Assembly (NCBI RefSeq): GCF_904849725.1
Contig: NC_058520.1
Span: 323,403,186 to 323,467,185 of the forward strand
Source of the DNA: Hordeum vulgare subsp. vulgare
Lineage: Eukaryota > Streptophyta > Magnoliopsida > Poales > Poaceae
Reading direction: 5' to 3'
Length of the DNA stretch: 64,000 nucleotides
Below the pieces are notes generated by a model that was not told where the DNA came from, did not search any database, and saw only the letters and a list, made by a program, of their open reading frames with translations. Below, piece by piece: positions 45,989 through 59,100 of this stretch; position 1 is the first letter of the stretch; each line of letters starts with the position of its first letter. A program made the position numbers and the translations under genes.

Positions 45989-48900
45989 ATGAGTTTGTTT
46001 GTCAGGATGGTGTTCACCAGGTTGAACCGTGCCCCAGCTCATGAGCAAGGTGAGGGTAGTCAAGCGTCGCAGGAAGACCTGCCTCACCCACCTTCTCTGG
46101 TAGAAGTGATGCTTGAGGCAGAAAGAAACAAAAGGGAGACCAACCGACTGCTAGAGCATATTGAGCAGAATACGGCTCGACAGCCTAGGAATGCTGCAGT
46201 ATCCCTCAATGACTTTGTGAAACTGAATCCTCCAAGGTTTCATCATTCCATCGATCCCCTCGACGCTGATGACTGGCTATGCAGCATTTCACGCAAGATT
46301 CGCTCTGCGAATGTGTCTGAGGCCGACAAGGTGACCTTTGCGACGTATTTCGTGGAGGGACCCGCCAATCTGTGGTGGGAGAATTTTGAAGCTAAGTGTC
46401 CCGCTGAACCAGTGGCCACATGGGCAGACTTCAGTGCAGCTTTTCGTCTGCACCACATCCCAGAGGGTCTGATGGACAGAAAGAGAGAGGAGTTCTGTGC
46501 CTTCACTCAGGGCAAGTTGTCTGTGGATGCCTATAGCCGCGAGTTCGGTAACCTCGCCCGCTATGCAACAGAGGAGGTGTCTACTGACGCCAAGAAGCAA
46601 GCAAGATTCCGTAAGGGTCTGACACCTGAGCTCCGTCGAGATCTGCGCCTCCATGAGTGTGCAAGCTTTCAAGCCCTGGTCAACAAAGCGATCAGTGCGG
46701 AGACTGGTCATACTGACTTCGAAGCCACAAGGAAGCACTCCCATGACTTTGGCTCGTCATCTGGTTCCGCGTTTCCAAAACGCAGGCTGTGGGTTCCAAA
46801 CAGTTCTCTGCCGCCAAGATACACTCCGAGGCCATCCTATGTGGCGCCTCAGACGAATCAGGCCAACCCTCCAGCAAAAGCTTATGGTGGTCCAGCTGGC
46901 AATGCTGCACCACGTGCCAACCAGGTGATATGCTACAAGTGTGGAGAACCAGGGCATTATTCCCGTGAGTGTCCTCAGAATGTGGGTGCCAAGCAACCCG
47001 GAAAGTCCGTCGGGCAGGCCAAGTCGGGCAAAGCATTTTATGTGAAGCCAACTCCTGCACGTGGCCGTGTGAACTATGTGTCAGCAGAAGAAGCTGCAGA
47101 GGATCCCGACGTCATGCTGGGTATGCTTCTTGTTAATCATCACCCAGCGTCCGTTCTCTTTGACACTGGGTCTTCTCATTCCTTCATTTCAGAAAGTTAT
47201 GCACAGTTGCATAACATGTCATTATGTGATATGCCAATCCCATTGGTTGTCCAAACCCCTGGTAGCAAATGGCAAACCTCTAGGATAACCTATGACAATG
47301 AAATTCTAGTAGACAGGCTAGTTTTCCTAGCCTCATTGATAGCATTGAAATCTTCGGATATTAATATCATCTTGGGCATGGACTGGATTTCAGCTCACTA
47401 TGCCAAGATTGATACCCACTCTAGAAATGTCCAGCTTACCCATCCCTCGGGTGAGATAGTAAATGTCTCTACTCGAGTTGCCAAATGCCAGCTCTATTCC
47501 CTAAATGCCAACCCTCTTCCGGAACTTGAAGACATTCCGGTAGTCCGTGACTTCCCGGATGTTTTTCCAGAGGAACTGCCAGGAATTCCACCTGACAGAG
47601 ATGTAGAGTTTGTGATAGATCTTGTTCCGGGAACTGTCCCAATAGCCAGAAGGCCTTATAAGATGGCACCCCTGGAGCTAGCCGAACTTAAGAAGCAATT
47701 GGATGAGGCCTTGAGCAAAGGTTTCATTCGTCCTAGCTCTTCTCCTTGGGCTTGTCCCGTCCTCTTCGTCAAGAAGAAAGACGGAACGGATCGGATGGTT
47801 GTAGATTACCGACCAGTTAACCTGGTCACCATAAAGAACAAGTATCCGCTCCCCAGGATTAACGATCTGTACGATCAGCTCGCTGGATCCTCAGTCTTCT
47901 CCAAAATGGATTTGAGGTTGGGATACCATCAAATCAAGATTAAGAACGGGGACATTCCAAAAACGGCCTTTGTTACTCGTTATGGCCAATATGAGTACAC
48001 CGTTATGTCCTTCGGTTTAACCAATGCCCCAGCCACCTTCTCTCGGCTGATGAATTCAATCTTCATGGAGTATTTGGATAAATTCGTCGTAGTATACCTC
48101 GATGATATTCTCATCTACTCCAAGAATGAACAAGAACATGCCGAGCATCTAAGGCTGGTATTGATGAAACTTCGAGAGCATCGCCTTTATGCCAAATTTT
48201 CAAAATGTGAATTCTGGTTACCAGAAGTGACCTATCTAGGCCACGTAATCTCTGGTAAGGGTATTTCTGTCAATCCCGAGAGAGTTCAAGCTGTCCTTGA
48301 TTGGACTCAACCTGAATCGGTTAAGAAAGTTAGGAGTTTTCTTGGTCTAGCGAGCTATTGTCGCTGCTTCGTCAGGAATTTCTCCAAAGTTGCAAAGCCT
48401 CTGACTGAACTCCTCAAGAAGGATAAAAAGTTCGAGTGGACACCACAGTGTGAGCATAGTTTTCAGGAACTGACAAGACGCCTGACCTCCGCACCTGTGT
48501 TGCTACCACTAGATTTTTCTAAGGACTTTGTTATCTATTGCGACGCCTCGCGACAGGGATTAGGTTGCATTCTCATGCAAGATCGTCATGTGATCGCATA
48601 CGCATCTCGTCAGTTGCGTCCACATGAGGATAATTATCCCACACATGACCTTGAGCTTGCAGCTGTGGTCCATGCACTAAAAACCTGGCGAAATTACCGT
48701 TTGGGTAATCGTTGCGAAATATTCACTGATCACCAAAGTCTGAAATATATCTTCACCCAGTCGGATTTGAATCTCAGGCAAAGACGGTGGGTTGAGTTGA
48801 TCTCGGATTACGACTTAGGGATAACTTACACCCCGGGGAAGGCCAATGTTATGCCCGATGCACTAAGTCGTAAATCTTATTGTAACAATTTGATGCTACA

Positions 48901-50478
48901 ACAAGGTCAACCACTTCTCCATGAGGACTTTCGGAAGTTGAATCTTCATATCGTTCCTCAAGGATTCCTTTCTACCCTGGTGGCGAAGCCTACTCTTAAG
49001 GATCAAATTATAGCTGGCCAAAAGCGTGACAAGGGTATATCACGGATCAAGGAGAATATTTTTAGCGGAAACGCTAAAGAATTTTCCGTGAATGATCAAG
49101 GTGAGGTGTTCTTCCAGAATCGTTTAGTGGTTCCTAAGAACCCACATCTAAGGCAGTTAATCCTTAAAGAGGCTCATGATTCCCCTCTCACCATTCATCC
49201 CAGTAGTACTAAGATGTATCAGGACCTACGCCAGAGGTTCTGGTGGACTAGGATGAAGAGAGAAATTGCTGAGTTCGTTGCTAACTGCGACGTTTGTCGT
49301 CGAGTTAAGGCAGAACATCAAAGGCCTGCTGGCACCCTTCAACCTTTAGCTATTCCTGAATGGAAATGGGATAAAGTTAGCATGGATTTCATTACCGGAT
49401 TTCCCAAGACCAAGAAAGGAAACAATGCTATCTTTGTGGTCATTGACCGTCTTTCCAAAGTGGCTCATTTTCTTCTTGTTCGTGAGAGTATAACAGCTAG
49501 CCAGCTAGCAGAGTTATATATCTCTCGAATAGTGTCTCTTCATGGTGTTCCCCTGGAAATTAACTCGGACCGTGGAAGTATCTTTACTTCTCGATTCTGG
49601 GAAAGTTTTCAGAATGCCATGGGGACTCACTTATCTTTTAGAACTGCTTTCCATCCCCAGTCAAGTGGTCAAGTAGAAAGAGTGAATCAAATCCTAGAAG
49701 ATATGCTCTGAGCTTGTGTTATTTCGTTCGGTATGAATTGGGAGAAGTGCCTTCCATTCGCCGAATTCGCTTATAACAATAGTTATCAATCAAGCTTGGG
49801 CAAAGCCCCTTTTGAAGTTCTCTATGGACGAAGATGTCGAACACCTCTTAATTGGTCAGAAACCGGAGAGAGGCAACTCTTTGGCCCGGACATGATCCAG
49901 GATGCAGAAGAGCAGGTTCGCATTATTCGTGAAAAGTTGAAAACAGCCCAGTCTCGTCAAAAGAGCCAATATGATCGTCATCATAAGGCTGTGACCTTTG
50001 AAGTTGACGAGAAGGCTTATCTTCGGGTTACACCTTTGAAGGGTACCCATCGTTCGGTATCAAGGGCAAGTTGGCTCCTCGTTACATTGGACCTTTTCGC
50101 ATTCTTGCCAAACGAGGAGAAGTTGCCTACCAGTTGGAACTTCCTCCGCATCTTTGCAAAGTTCATGATGTTTTCCACGTCTCGCAACTCAGGCGTTGCT
50201 TTTCGGATCCTATCCGTGAAGTGGACCACGAAACGCTTGATCTCCAAGATAACCTTTCTTACCGAGAATACCCCGTGCGTATTCTTGATCAAGCTGAGCG
50301 TACCACTCGACGTCGAAACCTCAAGTTTCTTAAAGTTCAATGGTCAAATCATTCTGAAAAGGAGGCAACTTGGGAAAGAGAGGATCATCTCCGACTTGAA
50401 TATCCTGCGTTATGCCCGACGACATCTAAACCTCGGGACGAGATTCTTTTGAGTGGGGGTGAGTTGTCACATCCCTAA
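45989..50478 (+). pseudogene. Chromovirus gag-pol, copy 1 (one nonsense, one frameshift)
   Basis: Gag starts at ATG 45989 or, more likely, 46007 ([10 protein letters not shown]). Residues about 75-240 are the gag domain; zinc knuckle [14 protein letters not shown] 315-328; protease FDTGSS 391-396 and ILGMDW; RT with YLDD 703-706; RNase H D852 and D914; integrase zinc site H1063, H1070, C1100, C1103, catalytic D1133, D1194, E1230 (35-residue spacing). A TGA at 49709-49711 replaces the CGA of copy 2, a CpG-type C-to-T change that truncates integrase after residue 1240. Near 50053 one T is missing, so the integrase tail and chromodomain ([24 protein letters not shown]) are read only in another frame, ending at 50478 inside LTR B. 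RNase H has PDALSRK where copy 2 has the usual ADALSRK. Confidence 0.93.
50451..50463 (+). other. Polypurine tract, copy 1
   Basis: GAGTGGGGGTGAG, one base before LTR B. Confidence 0.85.
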
Positions 50479-53400
50479 ACCTTAAGCTAGATAGCATTGT
50501 GCTCATGTCTTCTTTGCATTTGCATCTAAGAAGTTTCAATAAAAACAACAAAGTGGCAAAGGAAAAACTCAAAACCCTAGCCACCATTTCAATTAAAGGA
50601 AATTTCAAACTAGTTCAAAATCAATGAACCCAAAATGGCCTCAAGAAATGTTCAAACTTTCTGATAAATCATGAAAGTAAATGAGCATTGGAGAAAACTA
50701 TTTCCTTGACACTTCAAGCATTTTAAATAAATGCAAAATCCACTGGTTTCAAATTTAAAAATTTGAAAACAGAAGCTATAATTTTCCAAAAATGTTGAAA
50801 GTCTTGGAAATGAGTGGGGACATTATAAAAAATATTTCAGGAGGTTTAAAATAGTTTTTACTTTTTGTTTTGGAGCTGAAATAATTAGCAAAGCAATAAA
50901 TAGCAAAACAGAAAAACAAAAGCAGAAGAAAAAGGAAAAGACTTACCTGACGCCCACGCCAGGCCCAGCCCATCTCGCCGCTCGTCCCCTTCCCCGCGCC
51001 AGTAGGCAGCAGGAGGTGGCCGCCGCCTCCTCCGGCGCGGCCACGCACCTGCGTGCCTGCCTGGCCGCCGGTTCGCGCTGGCGACGGCGGGGATAAGCTC
51101 CCCAGAGCCTCCCCTATCCATTCCCCGCCTCGGTTCTCCTCCTCCGCCCGGATCCCCTCCTTCTCCCTGCTGCCGCCATTAGAGCCGAGCTCGAGCTCGA
51201 GCTGGCCGTTGCCCTGGCCATAGGAACCCCTCCCCGAGCACGCCATTAGATCCGCCTCGTCGCCCTGGTCTTCTCTGCAGAAGCCGAAGTCCCCTCGAGC
51301 CCTGCAATGCCCGCAACGCCGTCGTCTTCTTCCTCCGGCCGCCGGACCTCTCCCGTCGATTCGTCGCCCCCAGGCCTTCCCCGAGCCGTCTGAGCTCTTC
51401 TCTGCACTCCCTGTGAGCATGCGGTGGTTTCCCCTAAGCTTTTCCCGTCGATCCCCTCCCCTAGCCCTAGTTCCACCGGAGCCCGACGAGCACCGCCGCT
51501 GCCGCTCGTCGCCGGTAGCCCTCCGATGTCCAGCTCGTCCTCCCGTGAGCACCAGAAGCTCCAGGACGACGCGTAGGTGCCGTAGCAGCTAAGATCTAAG
51601 CGCGGAACCCTCTAATTCAAGCCCCCCGACGATGCCCGAGCTTCGGCCGCCGCTCCGGCTCGTCGCCGACGCCTCTTCCGGCGACCCTAGCCTCCCTAGT
51701 TGGTCCTGCCAGATCGGCCGCTTCGCGAGCTTGCTGTAGCTGCCATCCGCGTGCGATTTGGTGCTGTGTAGCGCCATCTAGGTCGCCTCCGGCGAGCCCC
51801 CCCCGCCGCGGGTTTGGTCGCCGGCGACCACCCTCCGGTGGCCGTCGACGTGGCCGACCAGTAGGGCCTAATCGCCCTCCTCTGAGTCGCTGCCAGAGGG
51901 CCCCACGCCTGGTCAAACCCCAATTAGGGGCTGCTCAGCGCGGGATTAGTCCCAGAGAGGCTGACCAGTGGGGCCCCCCTGTCAGGTTTGACCTGCACAG
52001 GTCGGCTGACCTGCTGACGTCAGCCTGATGCAATAAATGAAATTTCCAGTATAAAAATAATTCAAGAAATTGCTAAAAATTGCAAAAATCATAGAAATTA
52101 ATCTGTAACTCCAATGAAAATAATTTATATATGAAAAAGTATCAGACAAATTCAAGGATTCTGATTATGCTATTTTCAACTATGTTTGAAAAAGTTACAC
52201 AACCCTAAATTGTGAAATAAGGAATAATTCAATTCTTTTAATCACTTTATAAATGGAATTTGCAAAAATATCCAAATTTCATTATAAATGCAATGATCAC
52301 ACACTGCCCTAGATGTAAATCAGTACCATAACATGACATTTCATGCATGTTAACATTAGGTTGATCTGAGCATCAGGTCGAATCAATTAAACCGGTATCC
52401 GGGAATACCCGTTTGAATTGCTATTCGAATGTGATTCAAATCAACTCTAAACTTAAAACATCTTGATTATAATAACTTATCACTTGCATTCTCATGCCAT
52501 GCTCATGCATCATTTTGATTGCACATGATTGTTACTGAATGTTGCCGTTCATTTCGGTAGGCTCCGCACCCCCGGATTCCACCGAATATCCGCCCGACGG
52601 ATATCGTTCCTCCTCTGAGCAACAAGGCAAGCACCCCTTTTGATCATCCCGATAACACCTATGTTCTTGCTCCTGCACCTATTTAATGCATTAGGATCAA
52701 ATGCTTCAACTGCTTTTGCCACGATAGTTGGACCCACTTCCTTTGCATGACTTAACCTTGTCACAGTAAATAGCCGAACCTTGCAACCTAGCATACCTGG
52801 TAGTTGCTTGAGCTATGATGTGCCTTATCCTGCTATGCATGCTATGCTTAGAGTTGTGTATGGTCTGTCATCTGGGAGATGAACAGAAATGTGGAATGGG
52901 TTCGGTGAGCAAAGGTCGTGTGTTGAACTTGACTTGGTAAAGGTACCGGTGAAAGGCTGTGTAGGAGTACATGGCGGGTTGTTTCATCGGAACCGTCCTT
53001 AGGAACTGAGTTCCGTGTATGTAATCCAAGACTAGATACTACCACATGCTGGGCCCTGAAATATGACCCCGCTCGGCCTATTAATCGCGTAGTACTCGGT
53101 CCAGGAGTTGCAAGTAGTTTCTGGTGTTTATAGAAATGCTGGAGGCCGTGCATGGTGCTGACCTGAGAGGTGGACCGTGATGCGGTAGGCAGTGGCACGG
53201 TGTACCAAGTGGCACCCGGATGGTGGGCTTGGGAACCCTGCGCACATCGTTTGAGGCCGTGGCAGAAACCTCGGCCGTACTTCCGTACGGGTTACTCTCA
53301 CATAGGTGATAAACCTGGACTAGATACTAGTGTGGTTAACGGTCGTGGCCGACTCCCTCGCTGGGCTTCCGCTTGAAGGTTGCCGAGGTGCATGACGTGC

Positions 53401-54623
53401 ACATGGCGATAAGTGGCGGAAGCGTGTGTGACGAAGTACACCCCTGCAGGGTTATGATCTATTCGAATAGCCGCGTCCGCGGATATGGACTACTTGGAGA
53501 CATATGTTGTTCATAGATAATTTCAATGGCTACTCATAAAATTGTCAAGATAAGCGTGAGTGTCGTCGACGGCATTTCCGTATGGAGACGGAATGATTCC
53601 ACGATAGTGTATTGTTGTGGTGTTAGTGGACTCGTGTGCGAGAAATCTAGTGGTCAAAACTAATTTCAAAAGAAAGTTGTCTAGCCACGAGTCAAATGCT
53701 GGCTTCTCGCAAGAAACCCCACAATACCTTCTTGATACCTTGCATGAGTAGTTAGCCATCCTAAAGTCTTGCTGAGTACCTTCGTACTCATGTTTGCTTA
53801 ATCATGTTGCAGAGGTTGTTAATGACCCTAATGGAGGGTTCTTCGTAGACATCGACGACGACGAGTAGCTGGTGTCCCAGCTACGATCTGACCCTACGTC
53901 GGCTCTGTAGTATAGTCAGGCCATGTGCCTCCTAGTTGCTGTGTCTGTACCCAGACAGCTTATAACTCTTCCGCTGGCTTGTATTGTGTGACTGATATTA
54001 TGGGTCGTGAGACCCTTAATGTGTAATAATATGTGTGTGGCTCTTCCGAGCCTCTTCAATAAAGCTTGTATGTTTATGGTTATGTTGTGATGCCATCGAT
54101 GTATCTATACATATCGGTATGCCAAGCGTACGTGTGTCTTACTTGATATGTATGGGGTTCGATTACCTAGTCGTGAACTTTAGTAGCACTCCTTACAAGG
54201 AAATGCCCCTTTGTGATCCAACGAGCCTTGGTAGTTCGCTACTGCTCCGGATGCATTGGTTGACCGGCATGTGTCCTTCTTAGCTGCTGTGTCTGTCCCC
54301 TTTGGGGAAATGTCACACGACGTAATGGAGTCCTTGTAGCTTGCTACGACTCGTCTACGTTCGTTGATGACCGACACCTGCTTTGTTGGGTCATGTATGC
54401 CTGTCCTTGTGCGGAACTGCCACTTTGGTTTATGACTAGACATGTCGATCCGGGTTCTTTGACATTGGAATGCTAGCGACACGATCGCATACGTGAGTCA
54501 AAAGACGCAAACGGTCCCGGCTAAGGTAAGGCTGCAGCCGTGGAGTTAACCGTGCGTGAGACCACAAAGAGATGCGATGTGTTACAGGCTGGATTCCTAT
54601 GGCTTAGGATCAGGGTCCCGACA
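50465..54623 (+). repeat. LTR B (shared middle LTR, 4159 bp)
   Basis: It serves as 3' LTR of unit 1 and 5' LTR of unit 2. TGTCACATCCC...AGGGTCCCGACA. C run shortened to 8 (51797-51804). AATAAA at 54058-54063. It appears mosaic relative to LTRs A and C (see findings). Confidence 0.95.
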
Positions 54624-54627
54624 GCGT

Positions 54628-54640
54628 TGGTATCAGAGCC
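54628..54640 (+). other. Primer binding site, copy 2 (tRNA-iMet)
   Basis: TGGTATCAGAGCC, a perfect match to the plant initiator-Met PBS. Confidence 0.92.
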
Positions 54641-55060
54641 TGACTGACTGTAGGATTACCAAGCCAAACTGGTCGAAGTTGAGTCTAGAATTGCTTTATT
54701 TATATATAAGGGAATTGTTTGTGGAAGGGAACGTAACACTCTTTTTCTTTTCTCAAGATATTCTATTCTTGTCATCCTCGTCTTTTCAGCGGGAATTAAG
54801 GACTAGTTTACTCATCTTCTCCTAGGCTCGGATTTTTGATCGGTAGATTATAGGACTACGGGTCGAGAGATATTGGGTTTCTTTTATTCCTAGGAAGCAG
54901 GAAGTAAGTTTGATGATCAGAGAGTTGAACTTGATAGTTCAGTGGTGACGCTATTTCATTTTGGGTTGTCTCAAAATTTGTTTTTGAGCATTTACAGCCG
55001 TTATGCTGCCCAATTTTGCATTCAGAGCTCTAATGCTTCTGCATTACTCTCTATTTAAAG

Positions 55061-55834
55061 ATGCCTGGCCGTCCTTCTCGTCAAGTGGTACGTCTGACCA
55101 GGTGCATTGATGTACCAGGTCATACGGCCATGCTGGTCAGGATGATGTCGGTGTGCGGTTACCGCTGGTACCCCGAGTACACAGTGGAGGAACAGTACCG
55201 AGACTTCAACCAGAGCCAGTACATTTGCACTGTTAGGGTATTTCCAGACTACCCTGGAGCGGAGAAGCCAATCCATTGGTCCTATGGGTTGGGAGTCACT
55301 GTTGACATGGCAGTACAAGGTGCTGCCTATTCAATGCTGACTATTATGAGAGTGAGACATGCACTGCTGCAGAATTCAGAGTTCTGCTATGTTCCGGCCT
55401 CTCAGTCTGGTGAAGAGGGATACCTCAGTGGAGTCTATTTTGATTCTTCTATGGAGGACCCACTTCTGCAGTCCACTGTTGAGATGCTAGAGAACAGAGA
55501 CAGGGATGCTCGTGCTCTCCGCATGGAGCTTTACGCTACCCGTGCCCGCCTGTGGACAACTTTGACGCAGCTGGCACCGGTAGTCCAGACAGGGTATGGA
55601 GAGATGGAGATGCTGAACCCTGTTAGGACCCATCTTCCGGCCCACATTGACTGGCCAGCTATAGGAGGAGTCACACCTCTTCTGGGTCCCCTCTTACCAC
55701 CAGTCAGGGGACCAAGGCCACATCCGTGTCCTTATGGATCCCAGGGATCTCAGGCTAGAGTGTTTCCTGATCCGCAGGTTGAGCTTCCAGGTCATGGAGG
55801 TAATCTCTATGAGATGTTCTATGCGGATGCCTGA
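55061..55834 (+). CDS. Extra ORF upstream of gag, copy 2 (257 aa, dsRNA-binding-fold-like)
   Basis: Same length and position as copy 1 (10,166 bp further on). It differs at residues 92 (R to M), 193 (L to P), 196 (V to I) and 208 (R to L), plus three silent sites. The dsRBD-like pattern (residues 21-97) is retained, apart from the Arg-to-Met change in the last helix. No stop or frameshift has arisen, in contrast to the neighbouring gag-pol. See copy 1 for the domain description. Function unknown; family name not recognised. Confidence 0.75.
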   Translation: MPGRPSRQVVRLTRCIDVPGHTAMLVRMMSVCGYRWYPEYTVEEQYRDFNQSQYICTVRVFPDYPGAEKPIHWSYGLGVTVDMAVQGAAYSMLTIMRVRHALLQNSEFCYVPASQSGEEGYLSGVYFDSSMEDPLLQSTVEMLENRDRDARALRMELYATRARLWTTLTQLAPVVQTGYGEMEMLNPVRTHLPAHIDWPAIGGVTPLLGPLLPPVRGPRPHPCPYGSQGSQARVFPDPQVELPGHGGNLYEMFYADA

Positions 55835-56154
55835 GCTGTGAGCGGAAGGATAGTATGGTAGTAGCCGTCACAGTCCTGTGTGACTTGTGGAGTATGGTAG
55901 TAATGTGAAACGAATTCCGGAGGCCTAGATAAATAATGTATAGGAAGCTTGTAAGCCTCTGATGAGTAGTTCCACCATTTCAGTAGTTTGCTCTTCGAGT
56001 AAGTTTGTACTGAACTATGTAAGGGTGTGTATGAACCATGGTGTATATATAGCAGTTGCTTGTTACCCTATTGTTCGGATATTCATTTCCGCATTCCGTG
56101 TGTTCAGTACATTCTTAATCCATAGCTAGTAATGATATGATATTGGTCTAAGCT

Positions 56155-59100
56155 ATGAGTTTGTTTGTCAGGATGGTGTTCACCAGGTTGAACCGTGCCC
56201 CAGCTCATGAGCAAGGTGAGGGTAGTCAAGCGTCGCAGGAAGACCTGCCTCACCCACCTTCTCTGGTAGAAGTGATGCTTGAGGCAGAAAGAAACAAAAG
56301 GGAGACCAACCGACTGCTAGAGCGTATTGAGCAGAATACGGCTCGACAGCCTAGGAATGCTGCAGTATCCCTCAATGACTTTGTGAAGCTGAATCCTCCA
56401 AGGTTTCATCATTCCATCGATCCCCTCGACGCTGATGACTGGCTATGCAGCATTTCACGCAAGATTCGCTCTGCGAATGTGTCTGAGGCCGACAAGGTGA
56501 CCTTTGCGACGTATTTCGTGGAGGGACCCGCCAATCTGTGGTGGGAGAATTTTGAAGCTAAGTGTCCCGCTGAACCAGTGGCCACATGGGCAGACTTCAG
56601 TGCAGCTTTTCGTCTGCACCACATCCCAGAGGGTCTGATGGACAGAAAGAGAGAGGAGTTATGTGCCTTCACTCAGGGCAAGTTGTCTGTGGATGCCTAT
56701 AGCCGCGAGTTCGGTAACCTCGCCCGCTATGCAACAGAGGAGGTGTCTACTGACGCCAAGAAGCAAGCAAGATTCCGTAAGGGTCTGACACCTGAGCTCC
56801 GTCGAGATCTGCGCCTCCATGAGTGTGCAAGCTTTCAAGCCCTGGTCAACAAAGCGATCAGTGCGGAGACTGGTCATACTGACTTCGAAGCCACAAGGAA
56901 GCACTCCCATGACTTTGGCTCGTCATCTGGTTCCGCGTTTCCAAAACGCAGGCTGTGGGTTCCAAACAGTTCTCTGCCGCCAAGATACACTCCGAGGCCA
57001 TCCTATGTGGCGCCTCAGACGAATCAGGCCAACCCTCCAGCAAAAGCTTATGGTGGTCCAGCTGGCAATGCTGCACCACGTGCCAACCAGGTGATATGCT
57101 ACAAGTGTGGAGAACCAGGGCATTATTCCCGTGAGTGTCCTCAGAATGTGGGTGCCAAGCAACCCGGAAAGTCCGTCGGGCAGGCCAAGTCGGGCAAAGC
57201 GTTTTATGTGAAGCCAACTCCTGCACGTGGCCGTGTGAACTATGTGTCAGCAGAAGAAGCTGCAGAGGATCTCGACGTCATGCTGGGTATGCTTCTTGTT
57301 AATCATCACCCAGCGTCCGTTCTCTTTGACACTGGGTCTTCTCATTCCTTCATTTCAGAAAGTTATGCACAGTTGCATAACATGTCATTATGTGATATGC
57401 CAATCCCATTGGTTGTCCAAACCCCTGGTAGCAAATGGCAAACCTCTAGGATAACCTATGACAATGAAATTCTAGTAGACAGGCTAGTTTTCCTAGCCTC
57501 ATTGATAGCATTGAAATCTTCGGATATTAATATCATCTTGGGCATGGACTGCATGTCAGCTCACTATGCCAAGATTGATACCCACTCTAGAAATGTCCAG
57601 CTTACCCATCCCTCGGGTGAGATAGTAAATGTCTCTACTCGAGTTGCCAAATGCCAGCTCTATTCCCTAAATGCCAACCCTCTTCCGGAACTTGAAGACA
57701 TTCCGGTAGTCCGTGACTTCCCGGATGTTTTTCCAGAGGAACTGCCAGGAATTCCACCTGACAGAGATGTAGAGTTTGTGATAGATCTTGTTCCGGGAAC
57801 TGTCCCAATAGCCAGAAGGCCTTATAAGATGGCACCCCTGGAGCTAGCCGAACTTAAGAAGCAATTGGATGAGGCCTTGAGCAAAGGTTTCATTCGTCCT
57901 AGCTCTTCTCCTTGGGCTTGTCCCGTCCTCTTCGTCAAGAAGAAAGACGGAACGGATCGGATGGTTGTAGATTACCGACCAGTTAACCTGGTCACCATAA
58001 AGAACAAGTATCCGCTCCCCAGGATTAACGATCTGTACGATCAGCTCGCTGGATCCTCAGTCTTCTCCAAAATGGATTTGAGGTTGGGATACCATCAAAT
58101 CAAGATTAAGAACGGGGACATTCCAAAAACGGCCTTTGTTACTCGTTATGGCCAATATGAGTACACCGTTATGTCCTTCGGTTTAACCAATGCCCCAGCC
58201 ACCTTCTCTCGGCTGATGAATTCAATCTTCATGGAGTATTTGGATAAATTCGTCGTAGTATACCTCGATGATATTCTCATCTACTCCAAGAATGAACAAG
58301 AACATGCCGAGCATCTAAGGCTGGTATTGATGAAACTTCGAGAGCATCGCCTTTATGCCAAATTTTCAAAATGTGAATTCTGGTTACCAGAAGTGACCTA
58401 TCTAGGCCACGTAATCTCTGGTAAGGGTATTTCTGTCAATCCCGAGAGAGTTCAAGCTGTCCTTGATTGGACTCAACCTGAATCGGTTAAGAAAGTTAGG
58501 AGTTTTCTTGGTCTAGCGAGCTATTGTCGCTGCTTCGTCAGGAATTTCTCCAAAGTTGCAAAGCCTCTGACTGAACTCCTCAAGAAGGATAAAAAGTTCG
58601 AGTGGACACCACAGTGTGAGCATAGTTTTCAGGAACTGACAAGACGCCTGACCTCCGCACCTGTGTTGCTACCACCAGATTTTTCTAAGGACTTTGTTAT
58701 CTATTGCGACGCCTCGCGACAGGGATTAGGTTGCATTCTCATGCAAGATCGTCATGTGATCGCATACGCATCTCGTCAGTTGCGTCCACATGAGGATAAT
58801 TATCCCACACATGACCTTGAGCTTGCAGCTGTGGTCCATGCACTAAAAACCTGGCGAAATTACCGTTTGGGTAATCGTTGCGAAATATTCACTGATCACT
58901 AAAGTCTGAAATATATCTTCACCCAGCCGGATTTGAATCTCAGGCAAAGACGGTGGGTTGAGTTGATCTCGGATTACGACTTAGGGATAACTTACACCCC
59001 GGGAAAGGCCAATGTTATGGCCGATGCACTAAGTCGTAAATCTTATTGTAACAATTTGATGCTACAACAAGGTCAACCACTTCTCCATGAGGACTTTCGG

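Noticed and set aside
49733..50452. 239-aa frame continuing integrase to a C-terminus rich in Phe/Leu/Ser
   Set aside because: Only the start is real integrase; after about 50053 it is out of frame, and the conserved integrase tail and chromodomain are in the other frame.
50776..51552. Long minus-strand ORF (258 aa; also 60942-61718 and, shorter, 40601-41245) rich in Gly/Arg
   Set aside because: It lies in the GC-rich island of the chromovirus LTR, where stops are rare. The product is low-complexity without a recognisable domain, and its tail reads through AT-rich LTR sequence.
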